64,000 bases of DNA from NCBI GenBank assembly GCA_020410825.1, contig CP084576.1:558001-622000 (forward strand), given 5' to 3'. Shown piece by piece: positions 27,693 to 37,556 of this stretch. Below the pieces are notes generated by a model. That model saw nothing but the letters and a program-made list of their open reading frames with translations, searched no databases and was not told where the DNA came from. Made by a program: the position numbers and the translations under genes. Source of the stretch: Candidatus Megaera endosymbiont of Mesostigma viride. Lineage in GTDB: Bacteria; Pseudomonadota; Alphaproteobacteria; Rickettsiales; Rickettsiaceae. Numbering within the stretch: the stretch's first letter is position 1; each line of letters starts with the position of its first letter.

Positions 27693-28343
27693 ATGCAAGA
27701 AAATCAATTTTTAGATTATCCAGAAATAGCTTCACTAACCCCAACACCTGAGAAGCTTGTAGTCCTACTTCATGGGCTTGGCTCTGACGGTAATGATTTG
27801 ATTAACTTAGTTCCCTATATTCAAAAAGCAATGCCTGCTTGTCATTTTATTTCACCCCATGGAATAGAAGCATATGATATGGCACCTTTTGGACGTCAAT
27901 GGTTCAGCTTACAAGATAGATCAGCTTCGGTAGTATTAAAGCTAGCCGAAAAAAATGCTCCTTTAATTAATGAACTTATAAAACATAAGCAAAAGGAGCT
28001 TAATATTACTAATAAAAATACTATCCTAATTGGATTTTCGCAAGGAGCCATGATAGCAATGTATCTTACTCTTACTCAAATGGAGTCTTATGGAGCAACT
28101 ATTGCTTTTTCGGGCAGGTTATTGCCGCCTACTAATTTAATTAACAGATTAACTCCTATATGCTTAATTCATGGCAAGGAGGATGATGTAGTAAATTACG
28201 AAGAAACCAATAATGCGGCGAAATATTTTACCAAAAATGAAATTAAACATGAGAAACTGCTCATTGATAATCTAACCCACTCTATTGATGATAAAGGACT
28301 GAAATTTGCCCTGCAATTTTTAAAAAATTATAAAATGATATAA
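27693..28343 (+). CDS. Alpha/beta hydrolase, phospholipase/carboxylesterase (YpfH-like)
   Basis: A 216-residue cytoplasmic serine hydrolase. The oxyanion segment VVLLHGLGSDGNDL (about 23-36) and the nucleophile S116 in GFSQGAM are present; an aspartate in GKEDDVVNY and a histidine in NLTHSIDD complete a plausible triad. Length and motifs fit the phospholipase/carboxylesterase (esterase II) group. Natural substrate is uncertain. It is 8 bases upstream of the sulfatase-family gene, so they are likely co-transcribed. Confidence 0.9.
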   Translation: MQENQFLDYPEIASLTPTPEKLVVLLHGLGSDGNDLINLVPYIQKAMPACHFISPHGIEAYDMAPFGRQWFSLQDRSASVVLKLAEKNAPLINELIKHKQKELNITNKNTILIGFSQGAMIAMYLTLTQMESYGATIAFSGRLLPPTNLINRLTPICLIHGKEDDVVNYEETNNAAKYFTKNEIKHEKLLIDNLTHSIDDKGLKFALQFLKNYKMI

Positions 28344-28351
28344 TTTATTAG

Positions 28352-30241
28352 ATGTTAAAAAGTTTTTTTGATCTTACAATTATTAGAATATATTTAATAT
28401 TTCAATTCGTTACTCGAGCTTGCCTAGGTTTATTTGGAATAATACAAAACCAAATCGCTATAACCGAGCTCCCTGGTATATTTTTAGTAGGAATTATTAA
28501 CGATTTTATAGCTATTGCCTATTTTCTTCCTTTAGCGCTAGTCATTAGCAGCTGTTTTCATAGGGTTTTACGGAACAAAATTACAATATACAAAATTTGT
28601 TCCCTCGGAACTTACTTTTTAATTAACTCCATCCTTATATTCACCTTAATCGCTCAGATTATTTTCTGGGAAGAATTTGGCACTAATTTTAATTTCATTG
28701 CAGTAGATTACTTAATTTATACTCATGAAATCATCGGTACTGTAGTTGAATCCCTACCTATATATAAGATTTTGGTTGCTTTTACTATAAGTTCCATATT
28801 ACTGACCTATTTTTTAAGAAATTATATTTTTAACCAAATATCACAGATAAATATAAGATTTTATTTAGCATATGCGTTAAGTTTATTTGCTTTAAGCTTA
28901 GGTTTTTCAAAATTTTATGAGTCGGAAAAATTTACTCTAAGTACCAATAGATACGCTATAGAAATAGGAAAAAACGGTGGTTATGAGTTTTTTACGGCGT
29001 TTTTTAACAATAGTTTAAATTACGATCGATTCTACCAGAAACTTCCCAAGGATACGACAATAGATATAGTTAGAACTAATATTATCCAGCCAAACCAGGA
29101 ATTTTTAAATAACAAAAATATAGAAAGATACGTAAATAAAAATAATAACCTAGAAACTAAAAAATACAACGTTGTACTAATTATGGTAGAAAGCTTGAGT
29201 GCTAAATTTATGGGAAAATTTGGCAACACCGAGTCGATAACTCCTAATCTGGATAAATTAGCTGATGATAGTATCTTCTTTACTAATTTTTATGCTACAG
29301 GCACGAGAACTGTAAGGGGGCTTGAAGCTGTCAGTTTATCTGTACCCCCGACCCCTGGCTCTTCTATTATTCGTAGGCCTAATAACGCAAACCTTTTTAA
29401 TGCAAGCACAATTTTTAAAAAGGCCGAATATGATATTAGCTTTATTTTTGGAGGATATAGCTATTTTGACAATTTGAATAAATTCTTCTCTTCTAACAGC
29501 TATAAAGTTATTGATCGCAGTAATTTTTCTTCCGAAGAAATAAGTTTCTCAAACGTTTGGGGAGTAGCAGATGAAGACCTCCTATTTAAAGCGTTAGGAG
29601 AATTAGATAAAAATTATAAAGCTGGCAAGCCGTTTTTTTCTCTAATTATGACAACTTCTAATCATCGTCCATATACTTTTCCGGATGGAAGAATAGACTT
29701 ACCTTCTGGAGGGGGAAGAAATGCAGCAGTAAAATATACCGATTATGCTATAGGTAAATTTTTTGAAGAAGCAAGAAAAAAAGAGTGGTTTAAAGATACC
29801 ATTTTTGTCATTACTGCTGACCATTGCGCAGCAAGCGCTGGAAAAGTCAACTTGCCTGTTGCACAATATCATATACCATTGATGATTTATAACCCACACA
29901 TCTTAAAACCTAAACAAGTAGATAACTTAGCAAGTCAGATTGATATAATCCCTACAATTTTGGGAATTCTTAATCTCCCGCACACTACTAAATTATGGGG
30001 AACAGATATATTAAATTTTCCGGCAAATAGAGCTTTTATCAGTACCTATCAATTACTAGGTTACATGAAAGACGAACATTTGATAATATTAGCACCAAAT
30101 AGCAAAGCTAAAGCTTATCAAGTATCAGGAACCAAACAACATGAAATTGATTATAATGTTGGAAATTTAACGCACGAAGCAATAAGTTTCTTCCAAACTG
30201 CTTCCAGTTTTTATGAAAACGGTGAATTAACAGAAAAATAG
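28352..30241 (+). CDS. LTA-synthase-like sulfatase family membrane protein
   Basis: A 629-residue inner-membrane protein with about five N-terminal membrane segments (1-200) and a large periplasmic alkaline phosphatase/sulfatase domain (about 270-620). The domain begins NVVLIMVESLSAKFMGKFGN; TGTRTVRGLEA contains the threonine nucleophile position of this superfamily, and FVITADHCA and the NHRPYTFP segment supply metal ligands. Relatives transfer phosphoglycerol or phosphoethanolamine to envelope glycans or lipids; which one here is unknown. It follows the esterase gene in an operon and precedes glyA. Confidence 0.88.
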   Translation: MLKSFFDLTIIRIYLIFQFVTRACLGLFGIIQNQIAITELPGIFLVGIINDFIAIAYFLPLALVISSCFHRVLRNKITIYKICSLGTYFLINSILIFTLIAQIIFWEEFGTNFNFIAVDYLIYTHEIIGTVVESLPIYKILVAFTISSILLTYFLRNYIFNQISQINIRFYLAYALSLFALSLGFSKFYESEKFTLSTNRYAIEIGKNGGYEFFTAFFNNSLNYDRFYQKLPKDTTIDIVRTNIIQPNQEFLNNKNIERYVNKNNNLETKKYNVVLIMVESLSAKFMGKFGNTESITPNLDKLADDSIFFTNFYATGTRTVRGLEAVSLSVPPTPGSSIIRRPNNANLFNASTIFKKAEYDISFIFGGYSYFDNLNKFFSSNSYKVIDRSNFSSEEISFSNVWGVADEDLLFKALGELDKNYKAGKPFFSLIMTTSNHRPYTFPDGRIDLPSGGGRNAAVKYTDYAIGKFFEEARKKEWFKDTIFVITADHCAASAGKVNLPVAQYHIPLMIYNPHILKPKQVDNLASQIDIIPTILGILNLPHTTKLWGTDILNFPANRAFISTYQLLGYMKDEHLIILAPNSKAKAYQVSGTKQHEIDYNVGNLTHEAISFFQTASSFYENGELTEK

Positions 30242-30316
30242 TTTTGATTCTTTCTGTAGCAAATTAAGCTCATTCTTTGTATATTTAAAATTTAATTAAT
30301 CCTAAAATAGGCCGCT

Positions 30317-31585
30317 ATGAATCATATTAATAAAATACTAGAAGAAACCGATGTTGAAATCTTTGAAGCAATAAAATCAGAAGCGAACAGGCAAGAAGAT
30401 TATATAGAATTAATAGCTTCTGAAAATTTTGCAAGTAAAGCGGTTCTGGCAGCTCAAGGATCAATTATGACTAATAAATATGCTGAAGGATACTGCGGCA
30501 AAAGGTATTATTGCGGATGCCACGAAGTTGATAAGGCTGAAAACTTAGCTATTGAAAGGGCTAAAAAGCTATTTAACTGTTCTTATGCTAATGTTCAGCC
30601 ACACTCGGGCTCACAAGCTAATCAGGCCGTTTACCTGGCACTATTAGAACCAGGTGATACTATACTTGGAATGTCTTTAGATAGCGGTGGACACCTGACA
30701 CACGGAGCAACACCCAATATTTCTGGGAAGTGGTTTAAACCGGTTTTATACCATGTTAATCCAAAAACATATCTTATTGATTATGATGAATTAGAAAGGT
30801 TAGCTCTCGAACATAAACCCAAGTTAATCATTGCTGGGTTTTCCTGTTATACGCATACACTTGATTTTAAAAGGTTTAGGGAAATTGCCGATAAGGTCGG
30901 TGCTTACCTTATGGCTGATATTGCTCATATTGCTGGCCTAGTTGCAACCGGAGAACATCCAAGTCCATTCCCTTATGTTAACGTTGTAACTTCTACTACT
31001 CATAAAACTCTACGGGGCCCAAGAGGCGGTATTATTCTTTCGGATGATCCAGAAATTGCTAAAAAGATTGATAAAGCAATTTTTCCAGGCCTGCAAGGAG
31101 GACCATTAATGCATGTAATTGCCGCAAAAGCTGTTGCTTTTAAAGAAGCACGGACAAATGAATTTAGGGAGTACATCAAACAAGTGGTAAGCAATGCCAA
31201 AACACTTGGGACCTCACTTGAAAAAAGAGGTTATGATATTTTAACCGGCGGTACTACCAACCACATGGTAATAGTTGATCTAAGGAAACATAAACTTACT
31301 GGCAGGCTAGCTGCCGATTCCTTAGATCGAGCAGGTATTACCTCAAACAAGAATAGTGTTCCTTTTGACACCACTTCCCCTTTTATCACTTCTGGTATTA
31401 GACTGGGTAGCCCTGCTTGTACAACAAGAGGCTTTAAAGAAAAGGAATTTGAAATAACAGGCAATTTAATTGCCGATATATTAGATTCACTCAAAATATC
31501 AGAGAATAATTCGGATACAGAAAAAATGGTATTCACAAAGGTGAAAGAGCTAACAGCAAAGTTCCCAATATATCATAATAAATAA
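30317..31585 (+). CDS. glyA: Serine hydroxymethyltransferase
   Basis: A 422-residue PLP enzyme that interconverts serine and glycine and loads one-carbon units on tetrahydrofolate. Family segments are clear: [12 protein letters not shown] near the N-terminus, [26 protein letters not shown] and the PLP lysine in [14 protein letters not shown] (about residue 229). Length is full. It is followed 9 bases later by the kinase-like gene, so co-transcription is likely. Confidence 0.98.
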   Translation: MNHINKILEETDVEIFEAIKSEANRQEDYIELIASENFASKAVLAAQGSIMTNKYAEGYCGKRYYCGCHEVDKAENLAIERAKKLFNCSYANVQPHSGSQANQAVYLALLEPGDTILGMSLDSGGHLTHGATPNISGKWFKPVLYHVNPKTYLIDYDELERLALEHKPKLIIAGFSCYTHTLDFKRFREIADKVGAYLMADIAHIAGLVATGEHPSPFPYVNVVTSTTHKTLRGPRGGIILSDDPEIAKKIDKAIFPGLQGGPLMHVIAAKAVAFKEARTNEFREYIKQVVSNAKTLGTSLEKRGYDILTGGTTNHMVIVDLRKHKLTGRLAADSLDRAGITSNKNSVPFDTTSPFITSGIRLGSPACTTRGFKEKEFEITGNLIADILDSLKISENNSDTEKMVFTKVKELTAKFPIYHNK

Positions 31586-31594
31586 AAAATTTTT

Positions 31595-32647
31595 ATGAAT
31601 AAAGAGGTTTCAAGGGTATTACCAGCAAAATTAATAATTATTTATTTAATCATTTCTTACTTAAGTTTTAATTACTCTTATGCCCATGAATTTGAGCATC
31701 CGACAAGCTGGCATAACCCTGAAATCACCCAAATTCTTAAAACTGCAAAAGTTGCGGATATTAAACCTATGAAAGAAGTTTTAATAGAGCAAGGTAAAAA
31801 AGCTGAATTTGACGGTCAGGTATTTCTCATTATTTTAGAAAATGGGATAAAAGCTGTGTTTAAAAGCTTACCCCTTGACGACCAAGGAGATGCTAAGGCC
31901 GAAGTTGCAGCGTATCAAGCCTCTGTTTATTTAGGTTTCCCTTATATTCCTCCAACCGTTTTAAGGAAAATAAATGGTATGAGAGGATCGCTACAGCTTT
32001 TTGTTAACACCCCTATTGACCTATTAAAAAATGGGGAATATGAGAAATATTCAAAAAAATTTAGCAGGGAAGACGAAGATAATTTAAAAATATTTTATTT
32101 TGTTTTTGGTCAATGGGACTCAGGAGCACATAATTTACTAGCTTATCCTGATGAGTCTAAAATATACCCGATAGCCATTGATAATTCCGGTATACGAAAT
32201 CATCAGCACGTTCGTTATAGAGAATTGCCATTTGTAAGAGTATTTTATAGCGATAAACTAAATACAAATGATTGGAATCAACCTTTCCCTTTCGAAAATG
32301 CTAAAATTATTGATAATCCCTCCTACGATAACCTCAAAAAGTCATTTAACAATAAACTACCTGAATCATTTTATAAAAGCTTTAAATCCTATAACCAACC
32401 ATTAAAATACATTATCTACCAGAATAGTTTATGGAGACAATATCATGCTTTTGATAAAAGTTTCAGTAAATCGTATGTAGAAAAATGCCCTAAAAAAGCC
32501 TTATTAGCTCTAGGAAAACTTGACTTAAAAAGCCTTAAGGAAATTTTTTCTTCAGCTAAAGGGGCCGATTTTTTAACAGATTCCTACTTGCAAAAAATTT
32601 TGGAACGCCGTAATCAACTGTTAGCGTCTAACTGTTCAAATACATAA
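31595..32647 (+). CDS. Exported protein with HipA/FAM20-like kinase features
   Basis: A 350-residue protein with an N-terminal signal peptide (about 1-30, ending SYA-HEF), so it is exported. The mature part resembles the PI3K/HipA/FAM20 kinase fold: GIKAVFKS places a lysine at K90, a helix with E103 (AEVAAYQASVYLGFPYIPPT) follows, then a catalytic-loop-like GQWDSGAHNLL (D175, N180) and a metal-site-like AIDNSG (D196). The middle YRELPFVRVFY is typical of substrate-loop regions. This is pattern recognition, not a database match. Alternatives are a pseudokinase or an unrelated conserved Rickettsiales protein. It sits between glyA and nrdR on the same strand. Confidence 0.55.
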   Translation: MNKEVSRVLPAKLIIIYLIISYLSFNYSYAHEFEHPTSWHNPEITQILKTAKVADIKPMKEVLIEQGKKAEFDGQVFLIILENGIKAVFKSLPLDDQGDAKAEVAAYQASVYLGFPYIPPTVLRKINGMRGSLQLFVNTPIDLLKNGEYEKYSKKFSREDEDNLKIFYFVFGQWDSGAHNLLAYPDESKIYPIAIDNSGIRNHQHVRYRELPFVRVFYSDKLNTNDWNQPFPFENAKIIDNPSYDNLKKSFNNKLPESFYKSFKSYNQPLKYIIYQNSLWRQYHAFDKSFSKSYVEKCPKKALLALGKLDLKSLKEIFSSAKGADFLTDSYLQKILERRNQLLASNCSNT

Positions 32648-32656
32648 TTTATAACT

Positions 32657-33109
32657 ATGAAATGCCCATTTTGTGAAAAGGCGGAAACTGGCGTAAAAGA
32701 CTCTCGAACTACAAACGAAGGCTCCATAATAAGGCGTAGACGATATTGCAGTAAATGTGGAGGTCGCTTTACTACTTTTGAACGTATACAGACAAGAGAA
32801 CTAGTAGTCGTAAAAAGGTCCGGAGCAAAAAGGCCTTTTGACCGTACTAAAATTGAAAAATCGATAGCTACGGCTTTAAGAAAAAGAAGTTTTTCTCAAA
32901 AACAAATCGGAGAAATAAATGATAGAATAATATTAGAACTAGAAAGTGATAATACTCGGGAAATAACCACTCGGAAAATAGGGAAATTAATAATGAAAGA
33001 ACTAGTAAAAATTGATCCGGTTGCTTATATAAGATTTGCATCTGTATATAAAGATTTTACTAATATCGAAGATTTTACGAGATTTATTAGTAAATTACAA
33101 AAAGACTAA
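32657..33109 (+). CDS. nrdR: Transcriptional repressor NrdR
   Basis: A 150-residue regulator of ribonucleotide reductase genes. The N-terminal zinc ribbon has two cysteine pairs (CPFC at 3-6 and CSKC near 31-34), followed by the ATP-cone domain (VVVKRSGAKRPFDRTKIEKSI, then VAYIRFASVYKDF). It senses ATP/dATP and binds NrdR boxes upstream of nrd genes, none of which is in this window. Length is typical. Confidence 0.97.
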   Translation: MKCPFCEKAETGVKDSRTTNEGSIIRRRRYCSKCGGRFTTFERIQTRELVVVKRSGAKRPFDRTKIEKSIATALRKRSFSQKQIGEINDRIILELESDNTREITTRKIGKLIMKELVKIDPVAYIRFASVYKDFTNIEDFTRFISKLQKD

Positions 33110-33175
33110 ATGCCATAATAAAGAAAGTAGCCTGCGGATTATTTTAGTAACTTTAAAGCTTATTTCTCCATATAT

Positions 33176-33838
33176 TTATAATATACAGTTTCCTAATATT
33201 TGCTTTATAAAAGGTATAGTAATCTTTCTTTTACTTGCCAGAGAATTTTGGTTAATCTCACCTATAATTGACAAAATTTTTGGAACTTCACGAGGAAGAA
33301 CTTTGACAAGATAATTTATAACATCGTCACTAATAACAATTGAAAAATTGGAAAATTGCTTAAAAATCAAGATTCTCATCAATTCGTCATCAATCATGGA
33401 AATATCAACTTTATTTACTGAATTTATTCTAGAAGATAAATCAGCTAGGTTAAGCTTCGGCATTTGCGTTAAAGTAATTAATAAATACTTATTATTTTCA
33501 TGCAATATATTGAAATAGTGCAATATATCTCGTTCCCGCCAGGTGGAGTCAAAACCATCAATTATAAAAGCTTGATGATGTTCTAAAATAGAGTTTGTCA
33601 GTTCATGATTTTTCTTTAAGGATAAGGCATGAGTTTTTTTTGCCCATAAATTGGCTAAAAAACTTTTTCCTGAAGATTTAGGGCCTTTTATGATCAAAAC
33701 TTTTGAATATGGAAAAACCCCAAAATTGTTAGGCCACTCTCTTATATATTGAAAAGCAAGTCTATTTGAACTAGATTCAATAAAATCGCTAAAATTATTA
33801 GATAATTGGTTATTCAAAGAAAACGTTATTTGTTCCAT
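33176..33838 (-). CDS. DnaA-related ATPase (Hda/HdaA-like)
   Basis: About 220 residues from the ATG at 33838; the frame is open to 33889, but that start would overlap the upstream gene. The N-terminus (MEQITFSLNN, FIESSSNRLAFQYIREWP) matches the Hda/DnaA-like group in alphaproteobacteria, and the P-loop GPKSSGKSFLANLWA follows. A Walker-B-like FIIDGFDS is present. The C-terminal DnaA DNA-binding domain is absent, as in Hda. HdaA regulates replication initiation by stimulating DnaA ATP hydrolysis. It is 13 bases downstream of the AI-2E family permease, an arrangement also common in alphaproteobacteria. Confidence 0.85.
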   Translation of the reverse strand: MEQITFSLNNQLSNNFSDFIESSSNRLAFQYIREWPNNFGVFPYSKVLIIKGPKSSGKSFLANLWAKKTHALSLKKNHELTNSILEHHQAFIIDGFDSTWRERDILHYFNILHENNKYLLITLTQMPKLNLADLSSRINSVNKVDISMIDDELMRILIFKQFSNFSIVISDDVINYLVKVLPREVPKILSIIGEINQNSLASKRKITIPFIKQILGNCIL

Positions 33839-33851
33839 AATAAATTTTACC

Positions 33852-34895
33852 TTAATTATTATAAATCTTACTAGATTTATAATAATCAATCATATGAAAT
33901 AGCAATATTTTTATTATACCGGCAATTGGAATAGCAAATATTATACCTATAAAACCAAAAACGCTACCAACTGCAAATACGGCAAATATTATCCACACTG
34001 GGTGTAGCCCTATTTTATCCCCTATTATCTTAGGAGTTAGTATATAACCCTCGATAATATGAGCAATGGCGAATAGAACTAATATATATAATATTTCTAC
34101 CGATGCTCCGTAGGAAAAGTAACAACTTACTAACATTAAAAATAGCGATATAAAAGCTCCAATAAAAGGGATTATAACTAAAAATCCTGATATAATTCCA
34201 AGTAAAAGAGCAAGATCTATACCAATTAAATTTAACCCCACAATATAATAGAGACTCAGTAACAAGCATATATTAAGCTGCCCCCTGATATAAGCAGATA
34301 GCAAAGTATTAATGTCAGAAAAAATTTTACCAACTTTGCCTTTTTCCTTAAGAGGCAAGATTGATTCTACACCTTTAACCATTTTGGGCCAATCTCTAAG
34401 AAAATAATATAAAATAACGGGTACCAATACAATTATAGTAAAAAAATTGATAGTCGCTAAGGTATATCCCCAAATATTATTTGCAGCGGCTACTACTACC
34501 GAAAATGCCGAATTAATAAAATTTTGCAATGAGTCTGAAACTTTAGCTGCAATAGCAGGATCAAATTTCTCAACCCAAGCTAAAAAATAATCTAATCCAG
34601 AGTTAAAATTGTTCTTGTAACTAGGGATTTTTGCTATAAAAGCAGCGATCTGATTATAAATAATCGGTAATAACACCACAAATATTATAATAAAGCTACT
34701 GATAAATATGCTAAAAATTCCTGTCGAAACTAATCCTCTTGGAACATTAAACCTCTTAGAATTATTATCTATTAAAGGTTGTAGTAAATATGCAAAAATA
34801 AAGGCAATAATAAATGGAGCTAAAGTCTCTGAAACTGCGTAGATAATAGCTGAAAAGGCTAAAAATGTTAAGCTCCAAAAAACTAACTTATTCAT
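33852..34895 (-). CDS. AI-2E family transporter (PerM/YdiK-like permease)
   Basis: A 347-residue inner-membrane protein with about eight membrane segments and the family signatures FAYLLQPLID near the N-terminus and a C-terminal GYILTPKIIGDKIGLHPVWIIF. Members export diverse small molecules or ions; the link to AI-2 is historic and not implied here. Together with the downstream Hda-like gene it forms a small operon on the minus strand. Confidence 0.9.
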   Translation of the reverse strand: MNKLVFWSLTFLAFSAIIYAVSETLAPFIIAFIFAYLLQPLIDNNSKRFNVPRGLVSTGIFSIFISSFIIIFVVLLPIIYNQIAAFIAKIPSYKNNFNSGLDYFLAWVEKFDPAIAAKVSDSLQNFINSAFSVVVAAANNIWGYTLATINFFTIIVLVPVILYYFLRDWPKMVKGVESILPLKEKGKVGKIFSDINTLLSAYIRGQLNICLLLSLYYIVGLNLIGIDLALLLGIISGFLVIIPFIGAFISLFLMLVSCYFSYGASVEILYILVLFAIAHIIEGYILTPKIIGDKIGLHPVWIIFAVFAVGSVFGFIGIIFAIPIAGIIKILLFHMIDYYKSSKIYNN

Positions 34896-34981
34896 AGATT
34901 GTTACCTTGAATTAAAGTATGTAAGTAGACACCGCATAAACCATAATTACTAGTTTTAAACTTATGAATGTTACTCAAATG

Positions 34982-35317
34982 TTAATGTAACTTATTGCCA
35001 TTTGGTACTTCTAAATCTACAGAAGCAAGACAAATTGCTCCATTACTATCGGAAAAGCCAAGCAGCAAGAAGTTAGAGACAAATCCTGCTATATTCTTCT
35101 CTCCTAAATTTACACAGCCTACAATTTTTTTCCCTAACAAAGTCTGTGGAGTATAGTGTACAGTTATTTGAGCAGATGTTTGTAAAACACCAATTTCACT
35201 ACCAAAGTCTGCCCATATCTTATATGCTGGTTTTGTAGCACGCAAAAATTTTTCTGCTTTTACTATTGTTCCACAGCGTAAATCAACACGCTCAAACTCT
35301 TCATATGTTATTGTCAT
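34982..35317 (-). CDS. csaA: tRNA-binding domain protein CsaA
   Basis: A 111-residue OB-fold protein of the EMAP/CsaA type. Recognisable parts are FERVDLRCGTIVKAEKF at the N-terminus, QTSAQIT in the middle and the C-terminal VPNGNKLH tail that shapes the tRNA-binding surface. CsaA has export-chaperone activity in some bacteria. Length matches the family. It follows grpE by 25 bases on the same strand and probably shares its heat-shock-type transcript. Confidence 0.9.
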   Translation of the reverse strand: MTITYEEFERVDLRCGTIVKAEKFLRATKPAYKIWADFGSEIGVLQTSAQITVHYTPQTLLGKKIVGCVNLGEKNIAGFVSNFLLLGFSDSNGAICLASVDLEVPNGNKLH

Positions 35318-35342
35318 TTTTCTGCAAGTTTAATAATTCTGG

Positions 35343-35963
35343 CTACTTCTTAGCAACAGCAACCGATGCAGGTCTAATCAGCCTATCCTTTATTTTATAC
35401 CCCACTTGCATTGTACTAACTATTGTACCTTCTTGATATTGGTCTGTTACTACCTGAGATATCGCATGATGGTTATTGTAATCAAACCCTTCCCCTTCCT
35501 TAGGTTCTATAGACTCTATACCATGTTTTTTAAAAATGGATATTAGCTCATCTTTTATCATGCTAACACCATCAATGATAATTTTAGTATCATTATTTAT
35601 ATTTTCCGGCACATGTGATAAAGCACGAGAGAAATTATCAATTACCGGTAAAAGATCTTTAGCAAATCCAACAATTGAGAAATCCCTGGCTTCTTCAACT
35701 TTTTTATTCATCCGACTTCTTATATTCTCCGATTCTGCTACAGCACGAAGAAGTTTATCCTGCATTAACTTAATTTCCTCAGTTAAATTATTTATTAACT
35801 CAGTATCTTTTTCCTCAGTAAGAAGCTGCTGTCCTTCATGTTCATCTTCCAAAAGCTTCTGCTCCTCTCTACTCTTATTATGTTTTTCAATGCCAGATAC
35901 TTCCTTATCTAACTCTTGCCTATCTTTAACTTTACTATTATTTTGATCTTCGCTTTCTTTCAT
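35343..35963 (-). CDS. grpE: Nucleotide exchange factor GrpE
   Basis: A 206-residue co-chaperone that releases ADP from DnaK. A long charged, disordered N-terminus (about 1-55) precedes the coiled-coil dimer helix (EEIKLMQDKLLRAVAESENIRSRM) and the C-terminal beta domain with the signature GEGFDYNNHHAISQV and GYKIKDRLIRPASVAVAKK. It is divergent from rph, and a heat-shock-type promoter lies just upstream. dnaK and dnaJ are not in the window. Confidence 0.97.
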   Translation of the reverse strand: MKESEDQNNSKVKDRQELDKEVSGIEKHNKSREEQKLLEDEHEGQQLLTEEKDTELINNLTEEIKLMQDKLLRAVAESENIRSRMNKKVEEARDFSIVGFAKDLLPVIDNFSRALSHVPENINNDTKIIIDGVSMIKDELISIFKKHGIESIEPKEGEGFDYNNHHAISQVVTDQYQEGTIVSTMQVGYKIKDRLIRPASVAVAKK

Positions 35964-36007
35964 ATTCTTAAAATCGATATTTTAGTTGCCTGATTACATT
36001 CTTTAAA

Positions 36008-36035
36008 ATATAGTGCAAAGGGATGGTTTTTCAAG
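36008..36035 (-). promoter_or_regulatory. Candidate RpoH (heat-shock) promoter of grpE
   Basis: Reading the minus strand, CTTG at 36035-36032 is followed by 17 bases and ACTATAT at 36014-36008, one mismatch to the alphaproteobacterial consensus CTTG-N17/18-CYTATNT. The wider CTTGAAA also fits the general -35 element. The predicted start site is about 35-40 bases before the grpE ATG. Confidence 0.65.
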
Positions 36036-36066
36036 GTATAAATAACTCAAAGTATTATTAGTTTTT

Positions 36067-36789
36067 ATGTTACGACCTTCTAAAAGAAAAAACAACCAAA
36101 TGCGTGAGGTTGTGATTGAGAAAAACGTCTTGCATAACGCAGACGGCTCATGTTTGATAAAATTCGGTAATACCCATGTGATCTGTTCTGCATCCTTAGA
36201 AAACTCAGTACCCAAATTTCTAAAAGGTAAAAATAGTGGCTGGATTACTGCAGAATATGGAATGCTGCCAAGATCTACCGATCAAAGAATGCAGAGGGAA
36301 GCAATAAGAGGGAGTCAAAGCTCCCGAACTCAGGAAATTCAAAGGTTAATTGGCCGGTCTCTTAGGTCTGCTGCTAACTTAAAATCTTTAGGCGAAAAAC
36401 AGATAATAATTGATTGTGATGTCATAAACGCTGACGGCGGCACAAGAACAGCAGCTATTACAGGCAGCTATGTCGCTTTGCATTTGGCAATTAGATCTTT
36501 AATGGACAAAAGAATAATAAGAACTAACCCCTTACAGCACCAAGTAGCTGCAATATCATGCGGTATATATCAAGGGGAAGTCATCCTTGATATAGATTAC
36601 GCAGAAGATAGCACCGCGGAAGTAGATGCAAATTTTGTTTTTAGCTCTAGCGGTAACCTGATTGAGATACAGGCTACAGGAGAAAAAACGGATTTTAATC
36701 AGCAACAATTGTTAGAAATGCTTAATCTAGCACAAGAAGGAGCTTCAAAATTGTTTAAATTGCAAAATCAGGTTTTACTTGAGCTGTAA
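36067..36789 (+). CDS. rph: Ribonuclease PH
   Basis: A 240-residue phosphorolytic 3'-5' exoribonuclease that matures tRNA 3' ends. The N-terminus [19 protein letters not shown], the arginine-rich [27 protein letters not shown] and the phosphate-binding [19 protein letters not shown] segment (here [15 protein letters not shown]) are all typical. Length is full. It is divergent from grpE. Confidence 0.97.
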   Translation: MLRPSKRKNNQMREVVIEKNVLHNADGSCLIKFGNTHVICSASLENSVPKFLKGKNSGWITAEYGMLPRSTDQRMQREAIRGSQSSRTQEIQRLIGRSLRSAANLKSLGEKQIIIDCDVINADGGTRTAAITGSYVALHLAIRSLMDKRIIRTNPLQHQVAAISCGIYQGEVILDIDYAEDSTAEVDANFVFSSSGNLIEIQATGEKTDFNQQQLLEMLNLAQEGASKLFKLQNQVLLEL

Positions 36790-36837
36790 TAGTGACAATA
36801 AGCTTCACACTCCAATCAACTCCAGCATATTAACGTA

Positions 36838-37458
36838 ATGACCCAGCTTTTTTGGTTTGCATTTATCAAAGGTTATAGCACTACTGCCGGACTAATAATA
36901 GCTATAGGAGCACAGAACGCTTTTATTTTAAGACAAGGGCTGATAAAATCGCACGTTTTAATAGTAGCACTTTTAGCATCCATTATAGATATTTCTATGA
37001 TATACCTAGGCGTTAAAGGCCTGGGACTTGTGATTGCTTCCCATAATTACCTGATGCTTACGGCAAAATACGGTGGCATATTATTTCTGTTTTTTTACGG
37101 ATGTAAATGTTTCTACTCTGCTTTATTTAAAACCAACTCGATAGATGATGCACATATAACCGGCAAAAAATCTCTTTCATCTGCAATCATAACTCTACTT
37201 GCAATGAGTTTCTTAAACCCTCATATGTACTTAGATACAATATTGCTTATAGGAACTGTAGGTGCACAGCTACCAGAAAACCAAAGGCTCTACTATATTG
37301 CCGGCGCAGGTACAGCTTCAGTTATCTGGTTTTTTTGTTTAGCATATGGTGCACGCCTGTTAACACCTATTTTTCAAAAACCGATAGCATGGAAAATATT
37401 AGATGCTATTATTGGAGTAATTATGTGGAGTATAGCACTTTCTCTTTTTTATATGTAA
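36838..37458 (+). CDS. LysE/ArgO-type amino acid exporter
   Basis: A 206-residue membrane protein with about six segments. The N-terminal IAIGAQNAFILRQGL and the later AMSFLNPHMYLDTILLIG are the hallmark segments of the LysE/ArgO family that exports lysine or arginine; the exact substrate is not known. It follows rph by 48 bases on the same strand. Confidence 0.92.
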   Translation: MTQLFWFAFIKGYSTTAGLIIAIGAQNAFILRQGLIKSHVLIVALLASIIDISMIYLGVKGLGLVIASHNYLMLTAKYGGILFLFFYGCKCFYSALFKTNSIDDAHITGKKSLSSAIITLLAMSFLNPHMYLDTILLIGTVGAQLPENQRLYYIAGAGTASVIWFFCLAYGARLLTPIFQKPIAWKILDAIIGVIMWSIALSLFYM

Positions 37459-37472
37459 TTGCAGACAAATAA

Positions 37473-37486
37473 AGATAGCGCTATCT
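37473..37486 (-). terminator. Palindromic stem, possible terminator
   Basis: AGATAGCGCTATCT is a perfect 14-base palindrome. Read on the minus strand it is followed by TTATTT and lies downstream of the small His-rich protein gene at 37557. It has almost no loop, so function as a terminator is uncertain. Confidence 0.35.
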
Positions 37487-37556
37487 AAAAAAACCTGGTT
37501 TCATGAGAAGCGCTATTTAGTTTAGTAATTACTGAGATTACAGTTTTTTCTACATA

